A stretch of 64,000 bases of DNA from Dromaius novaehollandiae (Eukaryota > Chordata > Aves > Casuariiformes > Dromaiidae), in the NCBI RefSeq assembly GCF_036370855.1, contig NC_088113.1, forward strand, positions 20,542,501 to 20,606,500. The letters are read 5' to 3'. The notes beneath the pieces were generated by a model. That model searched no databases. It was not told the origin of the DNA and saw nothing but the letters and a program-made list of their open reading frames with translations. Made by a program: the position numbers and the translations under genes. The first letter of the stretch is position 1; each line of letters starts with the position of its first letter. This document shows positions 1 to 12,900 of the stretch, one piece after another.

Positions 1-831
1 GAGGCAGGGTGCCCCAAAACCCCCGAGCTCTGAGGCAGGGTGCCCCCAAACCCCCGTGCACCTTGGCTGGGCAGCCCCAAGCCCCGTGCATTGCAGCAGG
101 GTGGCCCAAGCCCCCCGTGCACACGAGCTGCGCGTCAGGAGCAGCCGGGCAGGACCGCGGCCTCGGGAGCAGCCGGGCAGGACCGCGGCCTCGTGCCGCC
201 CGTGGGCAGCGGGGGGGCTGCCCGGTCCCCACGCCAGCGCGACGGGCTCCCTTCGCTGGGTTCCCCCTGGGGCCAACAGCTCCTGCCAGGCCGCGTCACC
301 TCCGGGAGCTGGAGCATGGTGCAGGGCCAGGCGGGAGCGGGCCCGGCCGGGGGACAAGCCTGGCTTCCCAGGGCGACGTGCCAGCAGCCCGGAGCTCGGT
401 GCCGCGTCGCGTTCCTGCACCGAGCGCGTGTGCAGCCCCCCCGCCGCCAAGCCGAGCTGCCGCCGGCTCCCGCCGTACGCCCTCGACAGCACACAGGCAT
501 GAAACCAACGCCAAGCTCTTTCCCATAGCGCGCTCATCCCGCGGGATGCGGGAGCGCTCCAAGGGGGGGGCCACGGCGGCGGGAGGGACCACGTGCAGCG
601 CGCATGCCACGGCCACGGGAGCGACAGCAGGGACGGGGACGGGGACGGGCTCGGGGAGCAGATCCCGGAGCGGGGGAAAGACAGGACGAGGGCGGCAGAG
701 GGGGTTGGAGATCGCGGGGGTCTCTGCAAGACGCGCCGGCAGCCCCGTGGGCGCCGGCCCCCAGCCCAGCGCGCAGCCTCGCTCCGCCTGCCCCTGCGCT
801 CCGCTGCGGCCCCCCGCAGCCCCCCGGTTAC
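1..831. other. SNPH intron, left edge of window
   Basis: Intronic sequence after the second visible SNPH coding exon. It is GC-rich and shows no further SNPH exon (the next expected motif, MKYTLCSDNHG, is absent). Roughly the first 120 bases are a degenerate tandem repeat built around GAGGCAGGGTGCCCC and related GCAGGGTGGCCC units separated by C-runs. No other feature is supported. Confidence 0.7.
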
Positions 832-1843
832 CTTGGGGTGGGGCTGCTGTCGCTGCCCTTGCAGGAGCCCGAATTGCTGCTGCTGCTCAGCGAGGAGGTG
901 CCGTAGGTGTCCCGCCCGGGGGGCGAGGGGCGCCTGGAGGCAGGGAGAAGAGGCTGCGTCTCAGGCCCGGGGGCGGAGGGCGCCGAAGACTTAAAGAAGG
1001 CGGCAAAGCCACTCCGTCCATAAACCCCGCGACTGCCAACCACCACGCCGGGAACGCACAAGACAAAAGGACAAAACAAACAGCAGGCATCAAAATGGCA
1101 CGGGCACGGCGGTCTCGGGGGTGCAAAGGCAGGGCCAGGGATGCTCCCGCGCCCCGGCACGCGGATGTGGCCCCCCCCCGCGCCTCGAGCTGCCCCGCGG
1201 CGCTCGCTCCTACCCCGGGCAAGCCACGGCGACGGCTGCAGCCGGCGTCTAAATAACCGCAGCCCGAGCGATATAGGGAGGGGAATAAATGCCTTTTTTT
1301 TTTTCCCTCCAGGCTCCTCAGTTTATCAGTACAGCTCCAGGAGGGTTATTTGAGGGCTAGCATCCTCCCCAGCCTCGCTGCCCCCCCCCCCAGCACCGGG
1401 GCCGGGAACGGGGGTCTCCATCGACACCTGCCTTTGGCCGAGAGCAGCCGATCCCAGCTCCAGCTTCTGCAGCGGGGACACATGGAAGGGGCCGGGGGGG
1501 GCCGGGGGGGGGTGCGTGGCCGGGAGGGTGCATGCGGAGCGGCACGAGCACCGTGCAGCGGCCGGGCGGGATGCACCGGGCTCCGGCTGCGCGCACCGGC
1601 CTCCGCGCCGTGCTCTGCTCACGCCGGGAAGCGGCTGCTCGCGGCGGCAGGGCTCCGGGCGAGGGCTGCGCCGGGGGAAGGGGATGCTCCCAGCCCCGGC
1701 TGCTAACGGGGAGAAGCGCGGTGCTGGCTCCGGTACTCGCTCGGCAAAAGCATATTCACCTTCGGGATCCGGTGGAAGAACGTCTGCTCCCCGGCAGCGA
1801 CATGGCAGCGGTGAGCAGGTCCTGGCCGTGGGGGTAACTCCAG
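832..1843 (-). CDS. SNPH: Syntaphilin, 5' part only (two exons; gene continues left of the window)
   Basis: Syntaphilin anchors axonal mitochondria to microtubules and binds syntaxin-1. Two exons are visible. Exon A is 1760-1843: acceptor CCCGCAG, about 40 nt of 5'UTR, ATG at 1803-1801, and 44 coding nt giving MSLPGSRRSSTGSR plus two bases, ending in a GTGAAT donor. Exon B is 832-933 (acceptor CTCCAG, donor GTAACC) and continues the frame with TYGTSSLSSSSNSGSCKG and SDSSPTP. These match the remembered human N terminus (AMSLPGSRRTSAGSRR, then AYGTSSLSSSSNSGSYKGSD) closely. Human starts two residues earlier with MA; here the codon before the ATG is GCC and no upstream in-frame Met is apparent in the exon. 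The syntaxin-binding coiled coil and C-terminal membrane anchor must lie left of position 1. Identification is firm; nothing can be said about the rest of the gene. Confidence 0.93.
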
Positions 1844-4800
1844 CTGCGGGTGAAAAGTAACAGAGAAAGGAGATTAAAGACAGGGAAAAACCCAGAGCGA
1901 GAATGGGAACGGCGCGAAGCGCGGCTGGAGATTAGTCCTGGGATCCATTCAGACCCTGGGACACAGGCTGCCGTTCTGGGGACACGGGGACGGCACCCCC
2001 CGCACGCCCATGCACCGCTCCTGCCCGGCGCGCCGGCTCTGCAGCACCCAGCTCCGACACGCCGGCGGCAACGCGCCTGCGGCTCCTGCGCCCGTGGTCC
2101 CGCTGCCTCGGCACCCGGCTGCGCCGCGGGCACCCCGAGCCCAGGCCGAGGGCTTTCCTGATTTTTGATGCAAACCAGAAACGCAGCAGTTATCTGCACA
2201 CGCTGCTGCCCATCCTCCCTCCGGGCGGGCGATGCCCCGGGGCTGCAGCGTGGTGCATCCTGCCCGCAGCGGCCGTCGGGGCAGAAGCGGGATGGGACCA
2301 CGGGGCCCCGACGCCCAGCTCTGGACCTCACCGGGTCTCTGCCCCGCCGGGGACCTGGGCACCTCGCTGTGCTCGCCTCGGGCCGCCCTGTGCTCCTGCA
2401 TTTTATTAATTAAGTCACAATCACCCATTTGCCAGTGAAATTAGGTAATCAAAGACAGGTCCATGCACGACGCTGCAGGAGCAGCCGATCTCCTAAGAAA
2501 CCCAGACCTTGTTTTCCTCTAAATAACTAGGCCAGATCCAGGGACCCGCAAGCGGCGGGAGCTGCTCAGGCACTAGCTCAGGCCCCACGTGAGGACGCAA
2601 AGTGCTGCAGAGCCGGAGGAAACCCGCAGCGAAGCGCATCCGTTGTGCCGAGCAGTGCCCGAGCGATGCCCCCGCGCCTGGCCGCGTGCAGGGTGCCGGG
2701 GGGGGGGGGGGAGCCCGGCACCCACGCAGGGCCCCCCCTTCCCGGCAGCCCCGAGCCCATCCGGGGTGCCGGTGTTTGTCCCAGATTTTGGCTGCTTCAG
2801 CTGGGAGCAGCTCAGGACCTGCCAGCTGATAATTGACGGGCAATTGGAAACGCTAAGTGCTGCCTGGGCTGCGGTCCAGGAGGAGAAAAGCAGAATAAAA
2901 GCAGGAAGGGGGGGGGCAAGGAAAGGATGTCGGAGCCCTTTGAGGGGGGCCCTTTACGTGGCCTTTCGTGCTGCACTCCCGGTTTCAAGCTTGAGGCCAG
3001 CGCAGAGCCCTCCTTGCCCCGGGATTCGCAGCTCCCTGATCCCCGAAATGCAGCACCGCAGAGCTCAGCAGCCCGGGGGGCCTGGGGGCAGGACATCGGG
3101 GGGGTCTGGGGCTCCTGCTGCTCCCCCCTGGGATGCAAATGCCAGGGAGGAACCGGGCAGGGGCAGCCGCGGCCCGAGGCCGGGAAGCCGTTTGGCCCTG
3201 GCTGCCGGGTGAAAGCCGCAGGATCGATGGTAGCGTGCGAGGCGGCGGCTGTGCTAATGCAGCACCATGAATCAGCATCTGGTGCGGGAGAGCCGCGCTG
3301 CCGGCGAGCCGCCCTCCCGCCGGCCATGCCGCGCTGCAGGGCCGTGCACGGCGGCGGGGACGGGCTGCTCCTCGCTTCTAACGGGCGATCTGCCGCCACA
3401 GAGGTTATCCCAGCTCCCTTGCGCAGTCCCAAGCACAAGGCCCTGGCCGCGCAGCCGAGCAGCCCCAGGGCTGCCGCTGCCCCGGTTACCGCACGTCCCT
3501 TTGCTGAGGAGGATGCTCTGCTCGGGAAGGAGCCCTCGGTGCCGGCGCGGGTTAATGCAGCACCGAGCAAACGCCAGAACGGGGCTCAGCACCGTGCCGG
3601 GGCGCCCGCTCGCGTCCCCCCGATGCCTTCCGCCAGCACCCGCGTCCCGGCTCGGCTTGCTCCGTCCCTCCCCTTGCTCCGCGCTCGCGGGGGTTTGGCA
3701 GCCCGGCTGCAAGCGCCGAGGTGCCGGCAGCCCCGCAGCTGCCCCATCCCAAGCAACGCGCCCGCCGCACGTCCCCTCCTGCACGCGCTTCCCCCAGCAC
3801 TGTCCTAACAAGCAGCCTTGATTTTAATCGCTAGTAATAGATCGTCACTATCTTCGTTCTCGAGGAATCAATCGGCTATGTCGACCTCCCCCAAAGCCTC
3901 ACCGTGCCGAAGGGCTGCCAAGGAGCGTCATGTCAGACAGACGTAGCACCACAGCTAAAAATACGCGTGCCCACATGTTACACAGCTACTCCAGACTCTG
4001 CATCGAAAGGCGAAGGTAATTACCTATTTGCACTCAGAATTGCCATTATCATGGGAATCAGGTACGTATTTATAGCAAAAGGGAGCCTTGCCATGAACGC
4101 GCGAGGAAATCCAAGATTATCTTATCACATTTGAAATGCAGCAAAGGAACAAGCAGCAGAGACGTCTCCTTTCCATATGCTCAGCCTCAAACCTCCGTCA
4201 TGGGCTGCGGGCAGAGCCTTTCCCGCAGATTTACAGGAAGGCAAAATCCCGGGGCGCTCTTTGCTGAAGACACCGTGCATGTGCTTAGGGTGGACAGTCG
4301 CTACCGAGCTGGGCATTTCGGGTGTCCCCTCCGTTTGCCCTCAGGCCGCCCGTTTTCCAGTGTCCAGCACGGCGGCGGTGGTCGTGCCGGGCTCCTGCCG
4401 GTGCAGCGCTGGGGGGGTCCAGCCACCCTCCCGGGGGGCCCCGGGCTCGCTCGGCCCCCGGCCCGGGCTGCTCCTTGCCGAAAGGCCTCGCGCGGCTGGT
4501 GGCGGCTTGGACGGACGCTTCCCCACCGCTATCGTGGCAAACGACCCAAGCACAGCGGGTCTGGCTTGCTGCTGCGGCCGCTCGTCTGTCAGGCACCGGG
4601 AGAAATGCACGGAGAGGAAATGGAAAGTACTCAAAGACAAATAACCGAGTCCCCAAGCGCTCCGTGTGCTGCCCAGCGAGAAACGCAACGGCAGCCGCGA
4701 GCTGCTGCAGGGGAGGGCCAAGAAACAGAGAGCAATCGAGAGCAGGTCCGTAAAATGCAGAACATCTGGTAGATGAGGCTGCAGGGAAGACGCAGAGCAA

Positions 4801-6782
4801 AGCTGCAAGGACAGACAGAAAAGCAGAAATGCCACAGAAACGGCTGGGTGGGAAGCGCAGTGCAGGACCACAGCGCCGGGAGCCAAAGCCTGGCAGCCCT
4901 CAAGTCAATGGAAGCTCTGCTCCGCGATGGAGACACGGCTGAAACTTTTGCACCTCGACTGCGGGAGTTTTGCAGCTGCAGCTTGCTGGAAAAGCAGCCG
5001 TGGCCACTGCGGGACTCGCGCCGTCGGCTCAGCTCTTCCCGGCTGCCCGGCGAGGCAATTCCTCGCTATCGAACCGGCTGCTCCAGGTCCTGGAGCACCG
5101 ACACGAGCCCCCGTGACTGAGCTCCCGCGGACGGGGGGCTTCGGCCGCTTCTGGCTGCGGGATTTGTCCGTCGCTCCTCAAGCCTGTGCAGCACCGACGT
5201 GCAGAGTCTGCAGCTCGGCAGACCGCAGCCGCGCAGCACCGAACGAAGCGAAAATGCCACCCGGCATCCGAAGGTGGCTGGTGCATCTGAACCCGTCAAA
5301 GCCGGCACCTCCCTGTCAGGCTGGCTTAGTTCTCGTCTGCAAGTCGGAGCTCGTGGTGTCCTGACTGGGATCCAGCGAGGAGAACCGACTTCCTCCGCCT
5401 CTTTTCAATCTTTTCTGCAGAAGGCATCCGAGGAACATCTTGCAGGACGCAGAAAAAGCACGGGAGAAGCCCATCTGATGCCTACAGACCCAACGGCAAG
5501 ATGCCTCCTCCAGGCACCGGCTCACGGGACCTGCCCAGCCCCGGGGCTGCAGCGCGGGGAGCTGCCGCGGGGGCAGCAAGCTGCGCTCGGTCGGCAGCAC
5601 AGGCCCGGCTTGAGTGACGTGTCGGGACAGCACGGGGCTGTGAAAGAAGGGATCATTCGGAGACCTGACGGGCAGCTTTTTTCCAGCCAACAAGAGGAAA
5701 TAGTGCTTATTCCGCGCAACAGAATTCGCCTGGGGAATTGGCTGCTAAATAAAAGCGGTCCTTTATAAGGAAGCATCCAGAGCTGCAGCGTGAGACGCCA
5801 ATAACACACGTTAGGATGCAGCATTAACCGGGCGTGAGACGATCCCTGGCCACTCGGAGTTAGACCCCTTCCTCCAAAGGACCCTCGGTCAGAGCCTGCC
5901 GCGAGCTCCGTGAAGCCTCCGGCGCTTCCTCGGCTCCTTCCGCCGCGGGTTTCTGCTGGCGCCGGCTCCCGGGTTCCCTGCCGCGAGCTCCGAGACCTCT
6001 CACGGCACTTTTGCACTGTTTTAGCAGGACCTGCTGCTGCTGCCGTGCTCCAAGCTGCACCGCCAGCTCGTCCCAGCCCTGGCGGGTCCGTGCCGAGGAC
6101 GCGCAGGAGCAGGCGGGCTCGCTGCAGAGCCGTCCTCCGCGTGGATTTCCTCATTTTCCCATTCACTGCTTCTTTTGTGGGGACTCCGCGTAACCCGTCG
6201 CCCTTTCCCGAATCCCGGCGGACGGTGCCGGGCGCTGCGTCCGCCTCCCCTATTGTTGGCGCTGGGTAAAACCGCTGAGTTTGCGGCGACCGAAGCGGGA
6301 CAGGAGCCGGGCGCCGGGGTGGCAGCCCCAGCTCGGCACGGCTCCCGCTCGCCCTCCCCGCTGTTTTTCCTACCGAATCCAGACAGTTGTTGTGTTTTCC
6401 CGAACACGGTGCTAACAGGCTACCTCTGCAGCGCGTCACCCACGTGAGCCCTAAATAGAGCTGAAAAACGGCCTTAGACGGGGCCAGAGCCGAATATAGC
6501 TGACAAACGGCGCCGGACCGTCGGTGTAGGAGGTGCTGACTCAGGCCGTAACGCGGCCGAGGGCCACGTTCGGGGCGGGAGGCGTCCGGACAGCTTTCCA
6601 AATCTGGTCTAAAACCACAGAGAACAGCGAGGCCACGCAGGTCCGGGACAGAGCAGCATATTCCAGAAAACAGCAGTGATACCAGAATTGGCTTGTGTTT
6701 AGGAAAAGGAGCAGGATGCGTTTGGGCAGCTGCGGAAAGAAGCAACATCTGGCAATTGATGCTGCTGCGGCATCAGGGAGGG

Positions 6783-6834
6783 AGCCCTTGCTGCACCTTG
6801 CTGCACCTTGCTGCACCTTGCTGCACCTTGCTCG
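6783..6834. repeat. Decamer tandem repeat (CTTGCTGCAC)n
   Basis: About five perfect copies of a 10-bp unit that reads CTTGCTGCAC in its rotated form. The same CTGCACC core occurs in the larger arrays at 50.7 kb (other strand) and 62.2 kb in this window. Confidence 0.9.
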
Positions 6835-8549
6835 GCCCCGGCGTCCCGAGGGCACCGTCCACGCCGGCGCTGCCAACGCTCTGCTCAGGAGGCTTCGACA
6901 GGGCGAAACCGTGGAGCGAAGCAGATCCCTGGGCCTCCAGCTTCTCACGGCACCGAACACAGGGAGGAAAGAAGAGCAACCGCCCGGCGCTTGCCGGGAG
7001 CTCAGCCGGTGCCCGGGGACGCCCCAGACCACTTCCCCCGGGGTTAGGGGCCTCCCTGCTCCTGCCCGGCGGTTTCCGGGGAGGGGTGAGACCTCCGCCC
7101 CGTCCCAAGGACACGAGCGCAGCCCAAGAGCCGGCAGACCGTCACCCGCGCGCCGGACAGCAACGGATGCTCTCGTTTGTGTCAGAGCAGAGCGCTCTGG
7201 GCCAGAGCAGACACAAAACGCGCGGGGTGTTTATGCAACAGCACCAGAAAATCAATTTTGCTAAGCGTTGTGACAACACACATAATGAAATACTGCAGTA
7301 ATTTCTAGCATTGTCGTCTGCCATAAGATGCCAAGTTTACGCTCAGAGATGACAGGAAAACAGAGACCGCGAGAAGGACGGGGTGGTGCAGCTCCGTTGC
7401 CAGCTGGCCTGGCTCCAGGGCGGGGGGGAGGCACCTCGTCCCCCTCCCATGGGACGGGGGAACCCGGCTGCACGGCCCCAAGCATGCGGCGAGACCCCCC
7501 CATCCCCCCCGGAGCAGGACGGCTGAGGCCACCGCCTTTCCCAGGCCCTCGAAGGCCGCTTCGCTGCAGACTCGGCAGGGCCGCGGCGGCATCTGTGCAG
7601 CACGTGGCCCCGCGCGGCCCGCGCTAAAGGCTCCCAGCTCGACCGAACAGCCTGTTTTCTTGCTGGGGCCTCTCCGGAGGGGGAGGTACGCAGGGAAAAG
7701 AGCTTCGGGACAAATCCTTTAGCAGCAGCGATTATAAGAAGGGCGGGAGCAGGACAGAGCTCTCAGCCCCGGGTGAGGCCGGCGAGGCTGCCTGTTGGAG
7801 GACGCGCGTGGAAGCGCTCTGCGGGGAGGCTGCGCTGCTTGGGAGCAGGCTCGGGACCGGCAAGCAGGGAGCAGACACAGCTCCCTCGGAATACGAGGGC
7901 AGAAACAGGGAAGGAAAATTCACCTTCCAGCAGAGCAGCTGCTCCTCCCCGCCGCGCGCACGCAGCCTCGGCGGCGGTGGAAGTAGGTCTCTCTCAACCA
8001 CAACCCACCTTGAATCCCGGCCGGGAAAGACGGTGGTCACGGAGGATTAGTGCTGGGTCTGGCCGCTGCCGCGATGTCCTACTTTGACAACACGCCACAT
8101 CTCTCCCCCAGCCTGCGGCAGAGCTTTCGGCTGCCCGGGCGCGAGCACGGACGTTGCCCCCCTCTGAGCCCGAGACAGGGAGAACCTCACAGAGCAGCGA
8201 CACTTCCGAGGCCCCAAAACCACTATTTTTACCTCTAGCACAAAGTCATGACACACCACACGCATCACCAAGAGCGGGTGGGAACGCGGGTATTTTACAG
8301 GCATCGCAAAGGCACAGCGGCGGGTTTCTGTGTGACAACCAGCCAGCACTGACCTTGCGGGAGAAGAAAAAAGGCGCACACGGCTCATCAATCAGCGCAT
8401 GTATTTTTTGTGTCCCCTCGGAGATGGAGCTTTAAGCTATTAAATAATGAAACCTCAGTTGCACAGCGGCTACGGCTCCCGCAACGCCCCACGGTGCGGG
8501 CAGGCACATCTGGATGCCGTGTGAGCAGATGCAGATCTGACGGGTACGG

Positions 8550-9015
8550 TGAGGGGCTGGTGTGCGCGATGGGGGTCTGGGGCACCTGATGGGGGTCTGG
8601 GGTATGCAGGGAGGGTCTGGTGTGTGCAATGGGGGTCGGGGGCACCTGATGGGGGCCTGGGGTATGCAGGGAGGGTCTGGAGCACGTGATGGGGGTCTGG
8701 GGCATGCAGTGAGGGTGTGGGGCACGTGATGGGGGCCTGGGGCACATGATGGGGGCCTGGGGTATGCAGGGAGGGTCTGGTGTGCACGATGGGGGTCTGG
8801 GGCACGTGATGGGGGTCTGGGGCATGCAGTGAAGGTCTGGGGCACATGATGGGGGTCTGGGGCACATGATGGGGGTCTGGGGCATGTTGCAGCAGGCCGA
8901 TGCATGCCATGGGGGACTGGTGCACGCATTGCAGGTGCAGGGCACGTGATGTGGGTCCAGGGCGTGCAAGGTGGGTCCAGGGCGCGTGATGTGGGTCCGG
9001 GGCGCGCGAGGCGGG
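8550..9015. repeat. 20-bp minisatellite with an E-box in many units
   Basis: About 23 imperfect copies of a 20-bp unit of the form GGGGGTCTGGGGCACGTGAT, alternating with variants ending in TATGCAGG or TGTGCAAT. Many units carry a CANNTG E-box at the same register: CACGTG at 8683, 8723, 8803 and 8943; CACATG at 8743, 8843 and 8863; CACCTG at 8583 and 8643. The array lies next to the CpG island that is the best candidate for the SNPH promoter. The right end grades into a diverged GC-rich form. Confidence 0.9.
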
Positions 9016-9019
9016 TCCG

Positions 9020-9715
9020 GCACCCCGGGCGTGGCGAGGGCGACGCGCACCCAGCGCACGCCGTGCGGGTCCGGCACACGCAGCACGGCCCGGGCGCCCG
9101 CGACGCGGATCCGGTACCCGGGTGCAGCATCCCCCCCCCGCCCCGGTCCCGCCCGCCCCCCGCGGGGGCTGCTCTCCCGGGGGGGGGGGGGGGATGAGTC
9201 AGCGCGGCCCCCCCCCGCGCCCTGCTCACCTGCGCGGGGCCCCGCGGGCGTCCGGGGGGGCGGCGGCGCCGGGCGGCGGCCTCAGCGACCTGCCGGGGAA
9301 GGGAGAGAGCGCGGCGGTGAGCGCGGGCTGCGCGCAGCGGGGCGCAACCCCCGCGCCCCCCCCGCCGCCGCCGCCCCCCGCACCTGCGCCGGCCTCCATG
9401 GGGCTGCGGGCGGCGCGGCTCCGCGCAGCGCTGCGCTGCGGGCAGGGATGGAGGGAGGGCGGGAGGGAGGGATGGAGGGAGGATGCAGGAGGGCGGGCGG
9501 CAGGGAGGGATGGAGGGAGGATGCAGGAGGGCGGGCGGCAGGGAGGGATGAGCCGGCAGCTGCGTGATTTGCAGCGCTCGCTGCGCTCTTAAAGCGACGG
9601 CGCTGCCCCACGGTTTCCATGGCAACTGCCCCGGCCGGGGCGCAGCGGCCGCGGGCGCGGAGGGCGCGGGGGGGTCGGGGGGGCGCGGCGCCTCCTGCAT
9701 TCTGCACGTGCATCG
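9020..9715 (-). promoter_or_regulatory. CpG island, candidate SNPH promoter and first noncoding exon
   Basis: Dense CpG sequence just before the sharp change to AT-rich DNA. On the minus strand there are good splice donors: GCGCAG followed by GTGAGCAGG (donor at 9229-9228), and GCGCAG followed by GTGCGG (near 9382). Either could end a first SNPH exon that splices to the acceptor at 1843. This is inference from position and splice signals; no transcript start is visible. Confidence 0.45.
9440..9555. repeat. GGGAGGGATGGA-type tandem repeat
   Basis: Two copies of a unit of about 52 bp (GAGGATGCAGGAGGGCGGGCGGCAGGGA and flanks), built from shorter GGGAGGGATGGA blocks, inside the CpG island. Confidence 0.85.
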
Positions 9716-9719
9716 AGTA

Positions 9720-9908
9720 AAAATATATATTTATATATATTTCTTATATATATATCTATTTGTATTTATATATATATATTTATATTTATATCTTTATATA
9801 TATTTTATATATTTATATTTATATATATTTTTATATATTTATATCTTTATATATATATTTATATATTTATATTTATATATATATTTATATATATTTATAT
9901 TTATATTG
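9720..9908. repeat. AT-rich microsatellite (TATATTTA)n
   Basis: About 190 bp of only A and T apart from a few C and G, alternating TATATATA and TATTTATA. It lies exactly at the change from CpG-rich to AT-rich sequence. It gives long open frames of Tyr, Ile and Leu that have no coding meaning. Confidence 0.97.
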
Positions 9909-12900
9909 AAACTCTTGGCCTCGTCAGAGCCCCGCTGGGATGCCGGCGGTCAGGCAGACAGCAGAAAGCCCCGCCGGCCTCCGGGCTGGAAGGGAGCTGG
10001 CTGGCGAGCGGCAGCAAACATCCAGGGCAGGGCTGCTCAGAGTTTCCCCGGACCCCCCGCGTGACTCACGGGGGCTGCTCGGCAAGAAGCAGCGTTTGGC
10101 CCTATTTCTGCCCTGGTCGCTGTGGCCGAGAGGAGTCCCGGCTGCTGCAGACAGACACCCCTCGTCGCTGGGAGAGCTGCAAGATGCTGTACGTACACGC
10201 GTACCAATGTCACATTTGTACGTACAGCAGCTAACATACCTGCATTTACATATAAGCCTTCAGAAGGAAGGTGTGTTCACGTGTTGGCAAGGTCAGAACA
10301 GAACTTGCTCATACGCTGGATCTGGATCAGACTCCGGCATCTGAGCAGCCTTGATCTAGATTAAGAAACAAAACCCACATCTAAATATACGCAGCAAGTC
10401 TGCAGATTTAGCTGATAATAGGAGCGTTATGATTCCTCTGCCTTTGCAAACTATTTATACAAGCCCAGACAGTTATTCCAGAGCTCTGACAGCGCCGTTC
10501 CGTAAACACGGTCTCCTCTTCCTTCCATATACTTTCCTGCAAGATTTTTCACCTCGTTTCTTCCAACACACAGATCTTTTTCAACGAATACAGATCCTGC
10601 CAATTTGTCTCTTATTTCTTCCAGTTTGCCTCCTGTTTTCCTCCTGCCCCCTTTTGTTTCTGTATTTTCTGGTGAATGAGGTGCATATCCTTTATCCCTG
10701 AAAAGCAAATTGGTTGGTTATCACATCTGCTAGCCCTGGTCCTCCCCGAGCCATTGTGGCACCGGCAGATGTGGCATTCCGTCTGTGAGATGCACATTAA
10801 CTTCAGATACCGCGTGGGGGAGAAAAATGGTGTGTTCTTCTCTCCCTGTCTTGCCTCTTGTTTTGCTTCCTTCCCAGTCTCTTATGCAGTAATTTTTCTC
10901 TGTTCATATCACACACAGGCTGCCCCAGGCCTAGGTTTCCCATCTCCAACGTTCCCCCACCAGTTCCCCCTCCTCGTAGCATTTGGATGTAGAGGAGTAA
11001 AGGAATTACCACAGACTTTTACAGATACAGGAGAAATTGTTATTTTTCCCAATTTTTAAAAACAGCGCAAAGGACACTTCAGAAATAAGGAATGAGAGAG
11101 TCGATAACCATTCTTTTAAGTGAGCTTGCGCTGAAGGGAACTTTAGGGGAAGGGCTGAAAAACTCACTGTTTTACAAAGTCATAATATTCCCAGATTCTC
11201 AAAATCTTTGAACTGACTTCTCATAATTTTGTATTTTAGTACACAGCTCAGTTTCCCATACTGTGGTATCAATGCGCCCTTTCTGATTCATACAGGAGAG
11301 CCGGGACTGCTCCAGAGCCGCACCGTGCTTTGGCGGTTAGGTCCTCCAACCGAGAACGAAGGAGAAATTGTCATTCCTCACTCTGCCTTTGGCCTGCGCC
11401 CAAGATGACAAACTCCAGATTTTGAAAATCAGACCCTTTCTCCACCACAGATTGATACTCAGAATCTTAAATGAAACTGCCTGGCTAGCCCTCAAAGAAG
11501 CGAAGAAAACAAGCCACTCGTAATTGCAGTCTCGGGCTAGGCGGAGTTTGGATGGCATTTCTCCTGTTGGTGGCAGGAAAGGAAAATATGGTTTCTTTTA
11601 CAGAGAAGAAAAGGTCTCTGCATTTTACCAAAGAGGGTCACTATTTCCTTCCCTACGCCCAAAAAAGCAAACCTCAGAGTACAATGGCAAGGATTTCTTA
11701 TCACCTATTTTATCAGATATTCTTAAATGGAAAAAAGGAAAACAAACTGAAACAGAAACCTCCAGCCAGCCAACCAAAAAACCCCCAACCCCCATCCATT
11801 TCCGCCCTGCACAAAGAGATTAAGTAATTTTAAAACCTTTTTACTCATCTGAATAGACTCCTGGAAAGTTATAATAAAGGTTTCTCTTCCTCAGATTCTC
11901 TATACCCTGTACAGATGAATAATTTTATGCATGAGACAGGGGAGCAGCATATGTTAGCAGGACTAGAGACTCAAAGAGTGCAACTAAAAACTAATGAACA
12001 TCTGGAAAGTCAGAGCGCATGATAATATTCTCCAGCCTTTGAAATTTTAAGAAAAATCACAGAAAATGCTGACTCTAAAAAGTCAAACCCAAACTACAAA
12101 AAGATGGCTTCCGATTTTGATCCTTCAGAACAAATACCAAAGAGCTAAAGAGATATCTTCTGTTTTCTATTGATTTAATATTAAGGTATGTCAACATACT
12201 CAAAACACAATTACATTTTGTTTAAAGTACTTAAGGCACACAACCATTCCGTATTTAGTAACTTTAATGTAACTGCTTTCTCCTGCATGAAGAATACTAA
12301 CTTTACAACATGGAAATAGAAGTGTTAAAATGTCTTTTAAATTAGGTAAAAATGCAAAGAACCAATATCTCCATTTAAATAGGTCCACACATACATAAAT
12401 AAAAAATTAATCTTTAGCTGAGCATGCTCCATGTGATCTAAAATTGCCAAGGTTAGTGTTTCTTCCTGAAGCATGTGCGACTCTTTTAAGGATAGCGTAA
12501 CTTGTCTCTGCTTTAAATTACAAAAATTTTGCTAGAGACAATAGCTCTCTAGACCTTAAAATATGAAATGCTGAACATTCTTAGAAAGAAATAAGGTTTT
12601 TAAATGGACTAATGTTGCTGATAAAAGCAGCTTAACAGACTTTTCTTTACTGATGTTGTTAGATAATTAACACACGCAAGCCCTTCAGTTATTGAGTGAG
12701 CAGAACACATTATGGCTTCCAATAAACTGCGTGAGTTTTGAGAAACATGTTTGAGTTGTGTATCTGCATTAGATGAGAGGACTGCATAGACCATTAAATG
12801 CGAACATTTGTTCTTTGTTTACATAGCCTAAGATCTCTAACAAAAGCATCAGTATTATCCAACAATGCTGTGAAATTGTACATAACTCCTTTATGGATCT

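Larger units (their letters stand above)
1844..9019. other. Inferred SNPH 5' intron; no coding exon recognised
   Basis: GC-rich sequence upstream of the SNPH start exon, taken as the intron that leads to a promoter near 9-9.7 kb on the minus strand. I found no conserved coding exon. AT-rich patches stand out from the GC-rich background near 2398-2470, 3810-4140 and 7200-7330; these could be conserved noncoding elements. The patch ending near 4140 carries TTATCTTATCA, two overlapping GATA-type sites. Two repeats inside are listed separately: a decamer array near 6.8 kb and the 20-bp array at 8.55-9.0 kb. Confidence 0.5.

Noticed and set aside
8550-9015. CRISPR-like array
   Set aside because: Units are contiguous with no unique spacers, and the setting is a vertebrate genome; it is a minisatellite. 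The same applies to the arrays at 27.6, 49.3 and 57.4 kb.
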